A stretch of 64,000 bases of DNA, from positions 1-64,000 of the forward strand of contig NZ_FOBC01000017.1 in the NCBI RefSeq assembly GCF_900109725.1, read 5' to 3'. Shown piece by piece: positions 56,848-64,000 of this stretch. Numbering within the stretch: the first letter of the stretch is position 1; each line of letters opens with the position of its first letter. A model generated the notes under the pieces. It worked only from the letters and a program-made list of their open reading frames with translations, ran no database searches and was not told the origin of the DNA. The translations under genes and the position numbers were made by a program. This DNA comes from Halomonas daqiaonensis. Lineage in GTDB: Bacteria > Pseudomonadota > Gammaproteobacteria > Pseudomonadales > Halomonadaceae.

Positions 56848-57186
56848 CTAGTCGACAACGGCCCCATTCCGGAAGTTTTCCCAGGCATGGTGGTAAAGCA
56901 CGCCGGCATAACCGTTGCGCTGCATGACCTTGAGGATCTTCGCCGGGTCGCTGCCTTCCAGGGCCTTGTGCAGTTTTGCCCGCTGCTCGTCATCGAGCTC
57001 CTCGTACCAGTGGTAGGGCTCGCCCTGGGCGTTGCCGTCCTCGGCCTTGCGCATCAGGTCGATCTCGATGCGCCCACCATGGCGATACAGGATGTCGTAG
57101 CCCTCCTGCAGGTGACTCGTCGGCACATCGCTCGGTTTCTCGAGACCTTCCAGCACGTTGTAGTAGTAATAGCTCAGCGGTTGCAT
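56848..57186 (-). CDS. Hypothetical protein, 112 residues
   Basis: No family recognised. The sequence begins MQPLSYYYYNVLEGLEKPSD with four tyrosines in a row and continues with an amphipathic, acidic body (GYDILYRHGGRIEIDLMRKAEDG, YHWYEELDDEQRAKLHKALEGSDPAKIL). No membrane segment or signal. Start at 57186 is fixed by GGAGGAG 5 bases upstream; a longer frame from 57246 lacks a site. It lies alone, followed by a shared terminator, and upstream of the aconitase gene by 170 bases. Confidence 0.7.
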   Translation of the reverse strand: MQPLSYYYYNVLEGLEKPSDVPTSHLQEGYDILYRHGGRIEIDLMRKAEDGNAQGEPYHWYEELDDEQRAKLHKALEGSDPAKILKVMQRNGYAGVLYHHAWENFRNGAVVD

Positions 57187-57358
57187 AGGGCTCCTCCAGC
57201 GGTATGCCGTTGCGCGTTCATCCTTGACGGCTGTTCCTGATTCCATCCTGACCGAGATAGGCCGCCGAGCTCAATCGAAAAATGACGATCAGCGTATTTC
57301 GGGGTAATGGCACCGACAGGCCCAGAGCTGGGTGACTATTGCCGGGAAGGCCCCGGCG

Positions 57359-59296
57359 TCAGGCTTCCTCACGTACCAGCTGGATCAGGCTGCCGTTGCG
57401 GATCATGTCGACCTGTCGCTTCGACAGACCATGGTGCATGGTGTAGTGCTCCTCCTTGGTGCGGTTGTGCAGCGTCACCTCCTCGTCGCTTTCCAGGGCC
57501 GAGACGATGTCATCCAGGGCCAGCTCGTCGTCCTGGTCGATACTGTCGAGGTCGTCGGGATTGGCAAAGGTCAGCGGCACGACGCCGAAGTTGGCCAGGT
57601 TCTGCCAGTGGATGCGGCCGTAGGAGATCGCGCAGACCGCGCGCAGACCCAGGTAGCGCGGGGCGATGGCGGCGTGCTCGCGGCTCGAGCCCTGGCCGTA
57701 GTTCCTGCCGGCGACGATGAAGAAGCCGTCACCGTCGAGCTCCTTTGCCCTTTGGGTGAACTTCTTGTCGACGGCGTGGAAGACATACTCGGCGATGGCC
57801 GGGATGTTGCTGCGCAGCGGCAGCACCTCGGCACCGGCGGGCATGATCTCGTCGGTGGAGACGTCGTCGCCCAGCTTGAGCAGCACCGGCCCCGAGAACT
57901 CGGCCGGAACGGGCTCGAATTCAGGCAGCGACTTGACATTCGGCCCCTTGATCACCTCCACCAGACGACCATCCTCGGCGGGGGCGACGAGCATCTCGCG
58001 ATTGATGACGATCTTCTCGGGCTCCCTGAAGGTCGGGTAGCTCATCTCCAGGTCGCGCGGGTCGGTGATCTTTCCGGTCAGCGCGGCGGCGGTGGCGGTT
58101 TCCGGGCTGCACAGGAAGACCCTGTCCTCGGTGGTGCCGGAGCGTCCCGGAAAGTTGCGTGGCACGGTGCGCAGGCTGTTGCGGTCGGTGGCCGGCGCCT
58201 GGCCCATGCCGATGCAGCCGTTGCAACCGGCCTGGTGCAGGCGCGCACCGGCGTGGATCAGGCGCGACAGATAGCTCTCGATGGTGAGGTTCTCGAGGAT
58301 CTGGCGCGAGGTGGGGTTGATGTCGAACGAGACCCCGGGCCTGATATGGCGACCCTCGACCATCATCGCCGGCACGGCAAAGTCACGAAAGCCGGGGTTG
58401 GCCGATGAGCCGACATAGGCCTGGTAGACCTCTTCGCCTTCCACCTCGCGCACCTTCTTGACGTTGCCGGGACTGCTGGGCAGGGCGATCATCGGCTCCA
58501 CGCGGGAGAGGTCGAGGCTGACGTGCTCGTCATACTCGGCCCCCTCGTCGGGAAGCAGTTCGCGCCAGTCGTCGCCGCGCTCCTGGCGCTCCAGGAAGCG
58601 CTTGACCTCACCATCGGAAGGAAACACCGAGGTCGTCGCCCCCATCTCGGTGCCCATGTTGGCGATTACGTGGCGATCCATGGCGCTCAGAGACTCGAGG
58701 CCGGGGCCGTAATACTCGAAGACCTTGCCGGCGCCGCCCTTGACGCCGAAACGGCGCAACATCTCCAGCACCACATCCTTGGCGCTGACCCAGTCGGGCA
58801 ATTCGCCGGTCAGCTCGACCCCCACCACTTCCGGCATCTTCAGGTAGAGCGGCTTGCCGGCCATGGCCAGGGCGACTTCCAGGCCGCCGGCCCCCGTGGC
58901 GAACATGCCCAGTGCTCCGGCCGCCGGGGTGTGGCTGTCCGAGCCGACCAGCGTCTTGCCGGGAATGCCGAAACGCTCCTGATGGACGGGGTGGCTGACC
59001 CCGTTGCCCGCCGGGCTGAACCAGACCCCGAACTTGCGACAGGCGCTCTGCAGGAAGAGGTGGTCGTCGGGGTTCTTGAAGTCCTCCTGGATGAGGTTGT
59101 GGTCGACGTACTGAGCCGAGAGTTCGGTCTGCACGCGGTCGATCTGCATGGCCTCGAACTCCAGCATCACCAGGGTACCGGTAGCGTCCTGGGTCAGGGT
59201 CTGGTCGATGGCAAGCCCGATTTCTTCGCCTGGTACCATCCTGCCTGACAGCAGGTGGGACTCGATCAGCTTGTGGGTCACATTTTGCCGCGTCAT
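57359..59296 (-). CDS. Aconitate hydratase (putative bacterial type)
   Basis: The 645-residue protein matches the aconitase family: GKTLVGSDSHTPAAGALGM, the Fe-S region CNGCIGMGQ (Cys358 and Cys361), and a C-terminal swivel domain with LKLGDDVSTDEIMPAG and GRNYGQGSSREHAAIAPRYLG. It would isomerise citrate and isocitrate. Oddity: the third cluster ligand, which is Cys in IGSCTN, is Ser298 here (VGSSANPGF). I cannot tell whether this is true of the whole subfamily or only this gene; a family with another substrate is possible. The ATG at 59296 follows GGAG by 8 bases. It is divergent from the ABC importer operon. Confidence 0.85.
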   Translation of the reverse strand: MTRQNVTHKLIESHLLSGRMVPGEEIGLAIDQTLTQDATGTLVMLEFEAMQIDRVQTELSAQYVDHNLIQEDFKNPDDHLFLQSACRKFGVWFSPAGNGVSHPVHQERFGIPGKTLVGSDSHTPAAGALGMFATGAGGLEVALAMAGKPLYLKMPEVVGVELTGELPDWVSAKDVVLEMLRRFGVKGGAGKVFEYYGPGLESLSAMDRHVIANMGTEMGATTSVFPSDGEVKRFLERQERGDDWRELLPDEGAEYDEHVSLDLSRVEPMIALPSSPGNVKKVREVEGEEVYQAYVGSSANPGFRDFAVPAMMVEGRHIRPGVSFDINPTSRQILENLTIESYLSRLIHAGARLHQAGCNGCIGMGQAPATDRNSLRTVPRNFPGRSGTTEDRVFLCSPETATAAALTGKITDPRDLEMSYPTFREPEKIVINREMLVAPAEDGRLVEVIKGPNVKSLPEFEPVPAEFSGPVLLKLGDDVSTDEIMPAGAEVLPLRSNIPAIAEYVFHAVDKKFTQRAKELDGDGFFIVAGRNYGQGSSREHAAIAPRYLGLRAVCAISYGRIHWQNLANFGVVPLTFANPDDLDSIDQDDELALDDIVSALESDEEVTLHNRTKEEHYTMHHGLSKRQVDMIRNGSLIQLVREEA

Positions 59297-59434
59297 GACA
59301 CGCTCCCGTCATTGTCTCGCCTTCAGTCTAGCACTCTGTTGGTGGCGGCCCTGCCAGGGAGGCGGCTCGACGGGAGCGTCAACCTTGTCTAGCGTTATAT
59401 TGCTAATGTTCTTTATTCTTTGTGGTTCGATTTT

Positions 59435-59454
59435 CATTCATCATAAAATGAATG
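59435..59454. promoter_or_regulatory. Inverted repeat in the aconitase/ABC-importer intergenic region
   Basis: CATTCAT (59435-59441) and ATGAATG (59448-59454) form a dyad around CATAAA in an AT-rich patch of about 90 bases upstream of the substrate-binding protein gene. Likely operator or part of the divergent promoter region; regulator unknown. Confidence 0.4.
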
Positions 59455-59487
59455 GTTAACTCATTCCGCAAGGTCGGAGGTGTCGTC

Positions 59488-60558
59488 ATGTCGGATTGCT
59501 GCACTGATCTGCGTCCGATGGAATCGGACAAACTGGATATCATTCACGTCAGCCGTGGCGTCGATCGCCGTACTCTGCTCAAGAGCATGGCGGGGGCCGC
59601 GGGCCTGGCGGCACTGGGCGACGTGAGCACGGTGTTCGGCCAGGATCTCAAACGGATCCGCCTGGCGTTCTGCAGCCAGCTGCTTTGCGTGGTGCCCTAC
59701 GAGGCTACCCGGGCGGCCGGCTTCTTTGCCGAGGAAGGGTTCGACGTCGAACTGGTCTACACCCGCGGCGGCAGCGCCGCGCTACAGGCACTCAACGGCG
59801 GCGCCGTCGAGTACGCGGCGACGTCCTTCGATGCCGCGCTCAACGCCTTCGCCAGCGGTGCCGACATCCAGCGTTTCGCGTCCACCGGGCGCCTTCCGCT
59901 GTTTGCCCTGGCTACCAGTGTGGAAGGGGCAGATACGATCACCGAGATCAGCGATCTCGAAGGCAAGACCGTCGGTGTCTCTGCGCTGGGCAATGCCGAC
60001 CACGCCTTCCTGCGCTATCTGCTTCAACGTGCCGGAGTCGATCTCGACAGCGTCGCCTTCGCCACCGTGGGCACCAACCTCTACGATGCGCTGCGCCTTG
60101 GCCAGCTCGATGCCGGTATGGTCCAGGAACCGGCCTTGTCACTGCTACAGGAGCGCGGCGCCCGGGTGCTGGTCAATGGCATGGACATCGAGGACGCCAA
60201 CGAATACCTCGGCGGCGCCTACGAGTTCATGGGCGTGGCCGTGCGCAGCGAGGAGTTCGACGAACGCCGCGATGAGATGAAGCGCCTGGCGCGTGCCCTG
60301 GCCAAGGGCCTTCGCTACGTTCAGGAAGCGGAACCCGAAGAGCTGGTCGATGCCCTGCCGCGCGAGATCATCACCGGCGGTGACCGCGAGATCGTGACCA
60401 AGAGCCTGGCGCGCTACCGGTCTTCGCTCTATCCCCGTGACGTGGAGCTCGATCTGGAGTCCATGCAGCGCGTGATCGATGTGCAGAAGGCCGCCGACGG
60501 CCGCGGGGGCAGCGTCGAACTCGAGCAGATCGCCAGGCCTGACCTGCTGGCTTCATGA
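59488..60558 (+). CDS. ABC transporter substrate-binding protein (NitT/TauT-type, Sao-like)
   Basis: The 356-residue precursor has a twin-arginine-like motif RRTLLK followed by a hydrophobic stretch (SMAGAAGLAALGDVSTVFG), implying Tat export to the periplasm. The body is of the NMT1/THI5-SsuA fold: IRLAFCSQLLCVVPYEATRAAGFFAEEGFDVELVYTRGGSAALQALNGGAVEYAATSFDAAL. Ligand unknown. The start at 59488 follows GGAGG by 8 bases; an ATG at 59452 is rejected. It is coupled to the ATPase gene (4-base overlap) in a five-gene operon ending with a NifU-like and a DsrE-like protein. Confidence 0.87.
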   Translation: MSDCCTDLRPMESDKLDIIHVSRGVDRRTLLKSMAGAAGLAALGDVSTVFGQDLKRIRLAFCSQLLCVVPYEATRAAGFFAEEGFDVELVYTRGGSAALQALNGGAVEYAATSFDAALNAFASGADIQRFASTGRLPLFALATSVEGADTITEISDLEGKTVGVSALGNADHAFLRYLLQRAGVDLDSVAFATVGTNLYDALRLGQLDAGMVQEPALSLLQERGARVLVNGMDIEDANEYLGGAYEFMGVAVRSEEFDERRDEMKRLARALAKGLRYVQEAEPEELVDALPREIITGGDREIVTKSLARYRSSLYPRDVELDLESMQRVIDVQKAADGRGGSVELEQIARPDLLAS

Positions 60559-61343
60559 TGCTGGATATCCGCAACCTGCAGATGAGTTATGGCGATGAGC
60601 CGGTACTTGAAAATGTGGATCTCGGCGTAGCGGCTGGCGAATTCGTCAGCCTGATCGGTCCTTCGGGGTGCGGCAAGAGCACCCTGTTGCGAGCGGTGGT
60701 GGGCTTGCAGAAGCCCAGTGCCGGTGATGTGCGTCTGGACCTGAAACGCCGCGAGATCGGCCTGCTGTTCCAGGACGATGCCCTGCTGCCGTGGCGCACC
60801 GCCCGCGACAACGTGGCCTTGGGGCTGCGGATACGCGGCGCCACCAAGGCCGAGGCACGACGCACGGCCATGCGCTGGCTGGAATCGGTCGGGCTGGGCC
60901 AGTTCGGCGACCGCTATCCCCGTGAGCTCTCCGGCGGGCAACGCAAGCGGGTGGCGATCGCCCAGGTGCTGGCACTGCGCCCCAAGCTGTTGCTGATGGA
61001 CGAACCCTTCGCCTCTCTCGACGCTATCGTGCGTCACTACCTCACCGAGGACCTGCTGGGCTGGGTGGATGAGGAGGACCTCACGGTGCTGATGGTCACC
61101 CACGACCTGGAGGAGGCGGTGGCCGTCTCCGATCGAGTAGTGCTGCTCGGCAACGGGCCGCGCGCCCACGTCAAGGGACGCTGGGAGATCGACCTGCCGC
61201 GACCGCGCGATCTCTTGCGTGTCAAGGAGGAGCACCAGTTCGCGGTGACCACTCGAGCGCTGTGGAATGCCCTTTCCGAGGAGGTGCGAACCCCCACTAC
61301 TCGAAAGCGACCAGAACCAGAGACGGAGGAAGCGACACCATGA
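60555..61343 (+). CDS. ABC transporter ATP-binding protein (SsuB/TauB/Sao-like)
   Basis: The 262-residue ABC ATPase has Walker A GPSGCGKST, the Q-loop in GLLFQDDALLPWRT, signature LSGGQRKRVAIAQ, Walker B LLLMDEPFASLD, and switch His in VTHDLEEAVAV. The start may be ATG 60555 or 60558, both within the stop of the substrate-binding protein gene. It energises import with the permease encoded next. The closest-known relatives are importers of alkanesulfonate, nitrate or thiamine-precursor type. Confidence 0.9.
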   Translation: MMLDIRNLQMSYGDEPVLENVDLGVAAGEFVSLIGPSGCGKSTLLRAVVGLQKPSAGDVRLDLKRREIGLLFQDDALLPWRTARDNVALGLRIRGATKAEARRTAMRWLESVGLGQFGDRYPRELSGGQRKRVAIAQVLALRPKLLLMDEPFASLDAIVRHYLTEDLLGWVDEEDLTVLMVTHDLEEAVAVSDRVVLLGNGPRAHVKGRWEIDLPRPRDLLRVKEEHQFAVTTRALWNALSEEVRTPTTRKRPEPETEEATP

Positions 61344-62107
61344 AGCAGAAGCAGGCGATGTTCTGGTTGCAGGTGCGCCGTGCCACGGCCCTGGCCGTGG
61401 TACTGTTGCTCTGGGAAGGCATCAGTGCCCTGGGTTGGGTCGACCCCTTCTACGCTCCACCCCCCTCGGCGATCGGCGGCGCCATCGCCGAATTGTTCGC
61501 CGATGGCGAGATCTACGGCCACCTCGAGGCGACCTTCGGCGCGGCGCTTCTAGGCCTCTTCCTGGGCCTCATCGGCGGCGCTCTGCTCGGCTTCATCGCG
61601 GCATTGTTGCGCCCGGTGGCGGAGCTGCTCGAGCCGGTGATGGCCATGCTCAACGCTATCCCGCGGGTCATCCTCGCCCCCTTGTTCATCATCTGGCTGG
61701 GCATCGGCATCGCCTCGAAGGTGGCACTCTCCTTCATCCTGGTGGTGGTGCTGACCTTCTTCGCCGTCTACAACGGCATCCGCGACGTGGACACGCGGCT
61801 CGTGGAACGCGTGAAGACCCTCGGCGGCGGTTCCTGGACGCTGCTACGCGAGGTCTACGTGCCCTCGGTGGTGGCCTGGGTGATGGGCAGCCTCAAGGTG
61901 GCGGTGGGCTTTGCCTTCACCGGCGCCGTGGTGGGTGAATTCGTCGCCTCCAGCCGCGGGCTGGGCTACCTGCTGGCCTTCGCCCAGAGCACCTACAATG
62001 CTGCGCTCACTTTCGCGTTGATCGTGCTGGTGCTGGTCTTCGTGATGATTCTCTTCGGGCTGGCCGGTGCCCTGGAGCGCTACCTGTTGCGCTGGAAGTA
62101 TCGCTGA
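61340..62107 (+). CDS. ABC transporter permease (NitT/TauT type)
   Basis: The 255-residue inner-membrane protein has six predicted helices with the BPD-transporter EAA-type loop near LGGGSWTLLREVYVPSVVAWVMGSLKVAVGFAFTGAVVGEF, and LWEGISALGWVDPFYAPPPSAIGGAIAEL at the start. The start at 61340 overlaps the ATPase stop by 4 bases (ATGA), and GAGG lies upstream; the longer frame from 61262 is a shadow. It should form a homodimer in the importer with the neighbouring ATPase and binding protein. Confidence 0.9.
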   Translation: MKQKQAMFWLQVRRATALAVVLLLWEGISALGWVDPFYAPPPSAIGGAIAELFADGEIYGHLEATFGAALLGLFLGLIGGALLGFIAALLRPVAELLEPVMAMLNAIPRVILAPLFIIWLGIGIASKVALSFILVVVLTFFAVYNGIRDVDTRLVERVKTLGGGSWTLLREVYVPSVVAWVMGSLKVAVGFAFTGAVVGEFVASSRGLGYLLAFAQSTYNAALTFALIVLVLVFVMILFGLAGALERYLLRWKYR

Positions 62108-62499
62108 TGACGCGCCCTGAGGCGCTGACGCGCACTCTGCGACTCCCTGATTGCCTCGAGCGCGGCCTGCGCACGCGACGCGCACCGCCGCTGCCGCACC
62201 TCGGCGAGTGGGTCGAGATGCCCCAAGGGCTGCGCGCCCGTTTCAGCGTTGCGATCCGCGATGACGCTCTCGCCGATGTCCGCTTTGAAGCCACGCCCTG
62301 CGCCACCCTCGTCGCTTACTGCCAGGCGCTCGCCGAACACGAGACCGAACGGCCGCTGCATGCGACGCCCGGCCTGGACGCCAAAGGGCTGGCCAATCTT
62401 CTCCATGGCGTACCTCCCATACGCCAGGGCCGAGCGATCCTCGCCGTGGCCGCCTTGCGCGCCGCACTCAAGATGACAACCAAGGAACCTTCCCCATGA
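62107..62499 (+). CDS. NifU/IscU-like iron-sulfur scaffold-type protein
   Basis: The 130-residue protein resembles the NifU_N/IscU family in outline: an N-terminal strand region FSVAIRDDALADVRFEATPCATLVAYCQALAE with two cysteines (CATLVAYC) and LLHGVPPIRQGRAILAVAALRAAL, like the VPxxR...C..LA..AL tail of the family. The usual three ligand cysteines are not all visible, so cluster assembly is doubtful. Overlaps the permease stop (TGATG type) and is followed by the DsrE-like gene with 4-base overlap. It may carry sulfur for the DsrE-like partner. Confidence 0.55.
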   Translation: MTRPEALTRTLRLPDCLERGLRTRRAPPLPHLGEWVEMPQGLRARFSVAIRDDALADVRFEATPCATLVAYCQALAEHETERPLHATPGLDAKGLANLLHGVPPIRQGRAILAVAALRAALKMTTKEPSP

Positions 62500-62834
62500 A
62501 AGTCGCCTACCTCTTCGCCACCCAGCGTCATAACATCTCCTACGTGCTCGCCAAGATGATCCTGCCCCAGCTCGAGGAGGGCCGACACGGCGTCGAGGTG
62601 GTCGGGATGTTCTTCTTCGAGGACAATAACTACGTGCTGGTGGACGGCAACCCCATCGGCGAGCGTCTGCGCGCCGTGGCCGAGCGAAGCGGCATGCTGC
62701 TGATGGGCTGCGACCAGTGCTGCTACGAGCGCGAGATCGCCGACCGCCTGATGCCCAACGTGCCCATTGGCTGCTTCCCGGACCTCTACGCGGCCCTCGG
62801 TGGTAATTCGCCCGACCAAGTCATCACCCTGTAA
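62496..62834 (+). CDS. DsrE-related protein (SaoD-like)
   Basis: The 112-residue protein shows the DsrE/TusD fold: MKVAYLFATQRHNISYVLAKMILPQL, VEVVGMFFFEDNNYVLVDGNPIGERLRAVAERSGMLLMGCDQCC and IGCFPDLYAALGGNSPDQVITL. It carries Cys in GCDQCC and GCF, typical of persulfide-handling DsrE proteins. The sequence and its place behind a NitT/TauT-type ABC importer agree with what I recall of the SaoD/SaoX/SaoA/SaoP set, a selenium- or sulfur-related transport system of unknown substrate. Selenocysteine is not used here. Name is tentative. Confidence 0.72.
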   Translation: MKVAYLFATQRHNISYVLAKMILPQLEEGRHGVEVVGMFFFEDNNYVLVDGNPIGERLRAVAERSGMLLMGCDQCCYEREIADRLMPNVPIGCFPDLYAALGGNSPDQVITL

Positions 62835-62900
62835 GGCGGGGGTGGCCGAGCGCGCTGCCGGGACCGCTGTAGCTGGCACGATGAACAATGAGGTCGCGGT

Positions 62901-63940
62901 CTACCGGTTCCCGTCGGTGTCCCCCCTGGGCGCCTCGGCAAAGGAGACCAGGCGATGCTGCGCCTCGTCCCACAACACCAGCCGCACCGATTCGAGGCTT
63001 TGCCGCAGGTCGATGCGCCCGATATGGCGCAACTCGGGATGGTCGCGCAGGACTTCGGGCAGCCGGTAGCAGGGGATGCGACTGCAGAGGTGGTGGACAT
63101 GGTGAATCCCGATATTGGCGGTGAACCAGCGCAGGGGGCCGGCAGGTCATAGTGTGAACTGCCGTGTAGGGCCGTCTCGTGGAATGTCCATTCGTCGTCG
63201 TGCTCCCACAGGGTGTCCTCGAACTGGTGCTGGACATAGAACAGCCAGACGCCGATCGATGAGGCGAGAAGCGTGATGGGCAACTGCACGAGCAGAAAGG
63301 GTACTACACCGACCAGCCACATCATGGTGGTGACGAGCAGCGCGATCCCTGCGTTGGTGCCCATCGTGCTCAGCCAGGGCATCCAGCCGGCCCGCATGAA
63401 ACCCACTGGCAGGCGATGGTCGAGGAGGAACAGGTACGTCGGGCCGATGCCGAACAGCACCAGTGGGTGTCGGTACAAGCGATAGAGGCACCGCTGCGTT
63501 CGCGACAAGGCTCGGAATTCACGCACGGTCAGGGTGTTGATGCCACCGATACGCGGGCGATCGAGATTGCCGGAGTTGGCATGGTGGAGGGCATGGCTGT
63601 GTCGCCAGAGATCAAAGGGGGTAAGGGTCAAGACGCTGATGGCTCGACCGACCCAGTCATTGGCCCGCCGCGAGTGAAAGAATGCCCCGTGACTGCAGTC
63701 GTGCTGGATCATGAACAGGCGCACGAGTAGCCCTGCGGCAGGCACGGCGAGCAGCAGGCCAAGCCAGACGCCGGCGCTCAGGGTGCTCCAGAGGAGTAAC
63801 CAGAGGGTGGCGAAGGGAATCGCAGTGACCAAGAGTTCCCCGACGCTACGCGCCAGGCGTGGCATACGGTACTCGCCCAGCGCCCGCTTCAGTGTTCGGG
63901 GCTCGGTGGTGATGTCGATCGTCGGCATTTGGGAGTCCAT
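62901..63940 (-). pseudogene. Fatty acid desaturase, frameshifted in a G5/C5 run
   Basis: Multi-helix desaturase with histidine boxes HDCSH (HX3H), HALHHANSG (HX2HH) and HHVHH. The first part starts MDSQMPTIDITTEP with AGGAG upstream (start 63940) and reads in frame to HYDLPAP. The third box, HHVHHL, and the tail (RIPCYRLPEVLRDHPELR, then stop at 62901-62903) are in another frame. A one-base deletion in the run at 63134-63138 (five G on the plus strand; six would restore the frame) explains it. Without repair the enzyme lacks the third histidine box and is inactive. It may be a real mutation or a homopolymer sequencing error. Convergent with the DsrE-like gene. Confidence 0.85.
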
Positions 63941-64000
63941 GTGCAAACTCCTGGCTGGACCCGGCACGCCACTCTATGGTCTACCGACCCGGCGGGATGC

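Noticed and set aside
1..64000. CRISPR arrays, rRNA and tRNA genes
   Set aside because: No regularly spaced repeats, rRNA or tRNA-like sequences were noticed; a dedicated scan could not be run.

Overview
The window is GC-rich (about 64%), densely coded gammaproteobacterial chromosome. Gene content (osmoregulated glucan genes mdoGH, ManC/AlgA-type GDP-mannose enzyme, LpxL-type acyltransferase, YcaD-like MFS carrier, GTP cyclohydrolase II, many c-di-GMP proteins) and codon style fit a Halomonas-type bacterium. That assignment is inference from gene content; no rRNA, tRNA or CRISPR array was seen.

Layout. 1-330: 5' end of an ISAs1-family insertion sequence running off the left edge. 420-3131: small outer-membrane barrel protein, TenA, YceI and CDP-alcohol phosphatidyltransferase. 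3245-10526: an unusual cluster with an MDR dehydrogenase, 6-pyruvoyl/carboxy-tetrahydropterin-synthase-like protein, glycosyltransferase, methyltransferase, flippase-like membrane protein, RibD-like reductase, GTP cyclohydrolase II and a creatininase-family hydrolase. Together they look like a pathway for a GTP-derived, glycosylated and methylated pterin or pyrimidine. 10523-18712: FkbM methyltransferase and mdoGH on the minus strand, divergent from a sulfatase-like membrane enzyme, a second YceI protein and ManC. 18737-22773: acyltransferase, DUF4870, VOC protein, methyltransferase and MFS carrier. 22906-28508: a beta-oxidation set (acyl-CoA dehydrogenase, acyl-CoA ligase, 3-hydroxyacyl-CoA dehydrogenase, enoyl-CoA hydratase). 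Two copies of a 119-bp structured repeat flank the 3-hydroxyacyl-CoA dehydrogenase.

28597-43975 is a signalling region. It has two paralogous KaiC-like ATPase plus REC-like/GGDEF/EAL modules (the second KaiC carries an in-frame stop), a PAS-GGDEF cyclase, a deletion remnant of a GAF-GGDEF gene and a Crp/Fnr regulator. An identical 16-bp near-palindrome lies upstream of the second KaiC module and upstream of the Crp/Fnr gene. 44410-47800: hypothetical protein, MOSC and DUF488 proteins, an M15-type peptidase with peptidoglycan-binding repeats, and a decayed Xre/RES toxin-antitoxin pair.

47816-56752 is a near-mirror redox locus. On the left, a small membrane protein, a membrane-anchored dihaem cytochrome and a FixJ-like regulator read leftwards. 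On the right, a fatty-acid alpha-dioxygenase-like haem peroxidase, an unknown protein with a P450-like Cys segment, an Fe-S Old-Yellow-Enzyme-type reductase, and a second cytochrome and second small membrane protein read rightwards. 56848-63940: a small unknown protein, an aconitase missing one usual Fe-S cysteine, a NitT/TauT-type ABC importer with a NifU-like and a DsrE-like protein (Sao-like set), and a frameshifted fatty acid desaturase.

Several genes are broken or have suspicious ends (KaiC-2, RES toxin, GAF-GGDEF, desaturase, flippase-like gene). This suggests either local gene decay or residual sequence errors; raw reads would decide.
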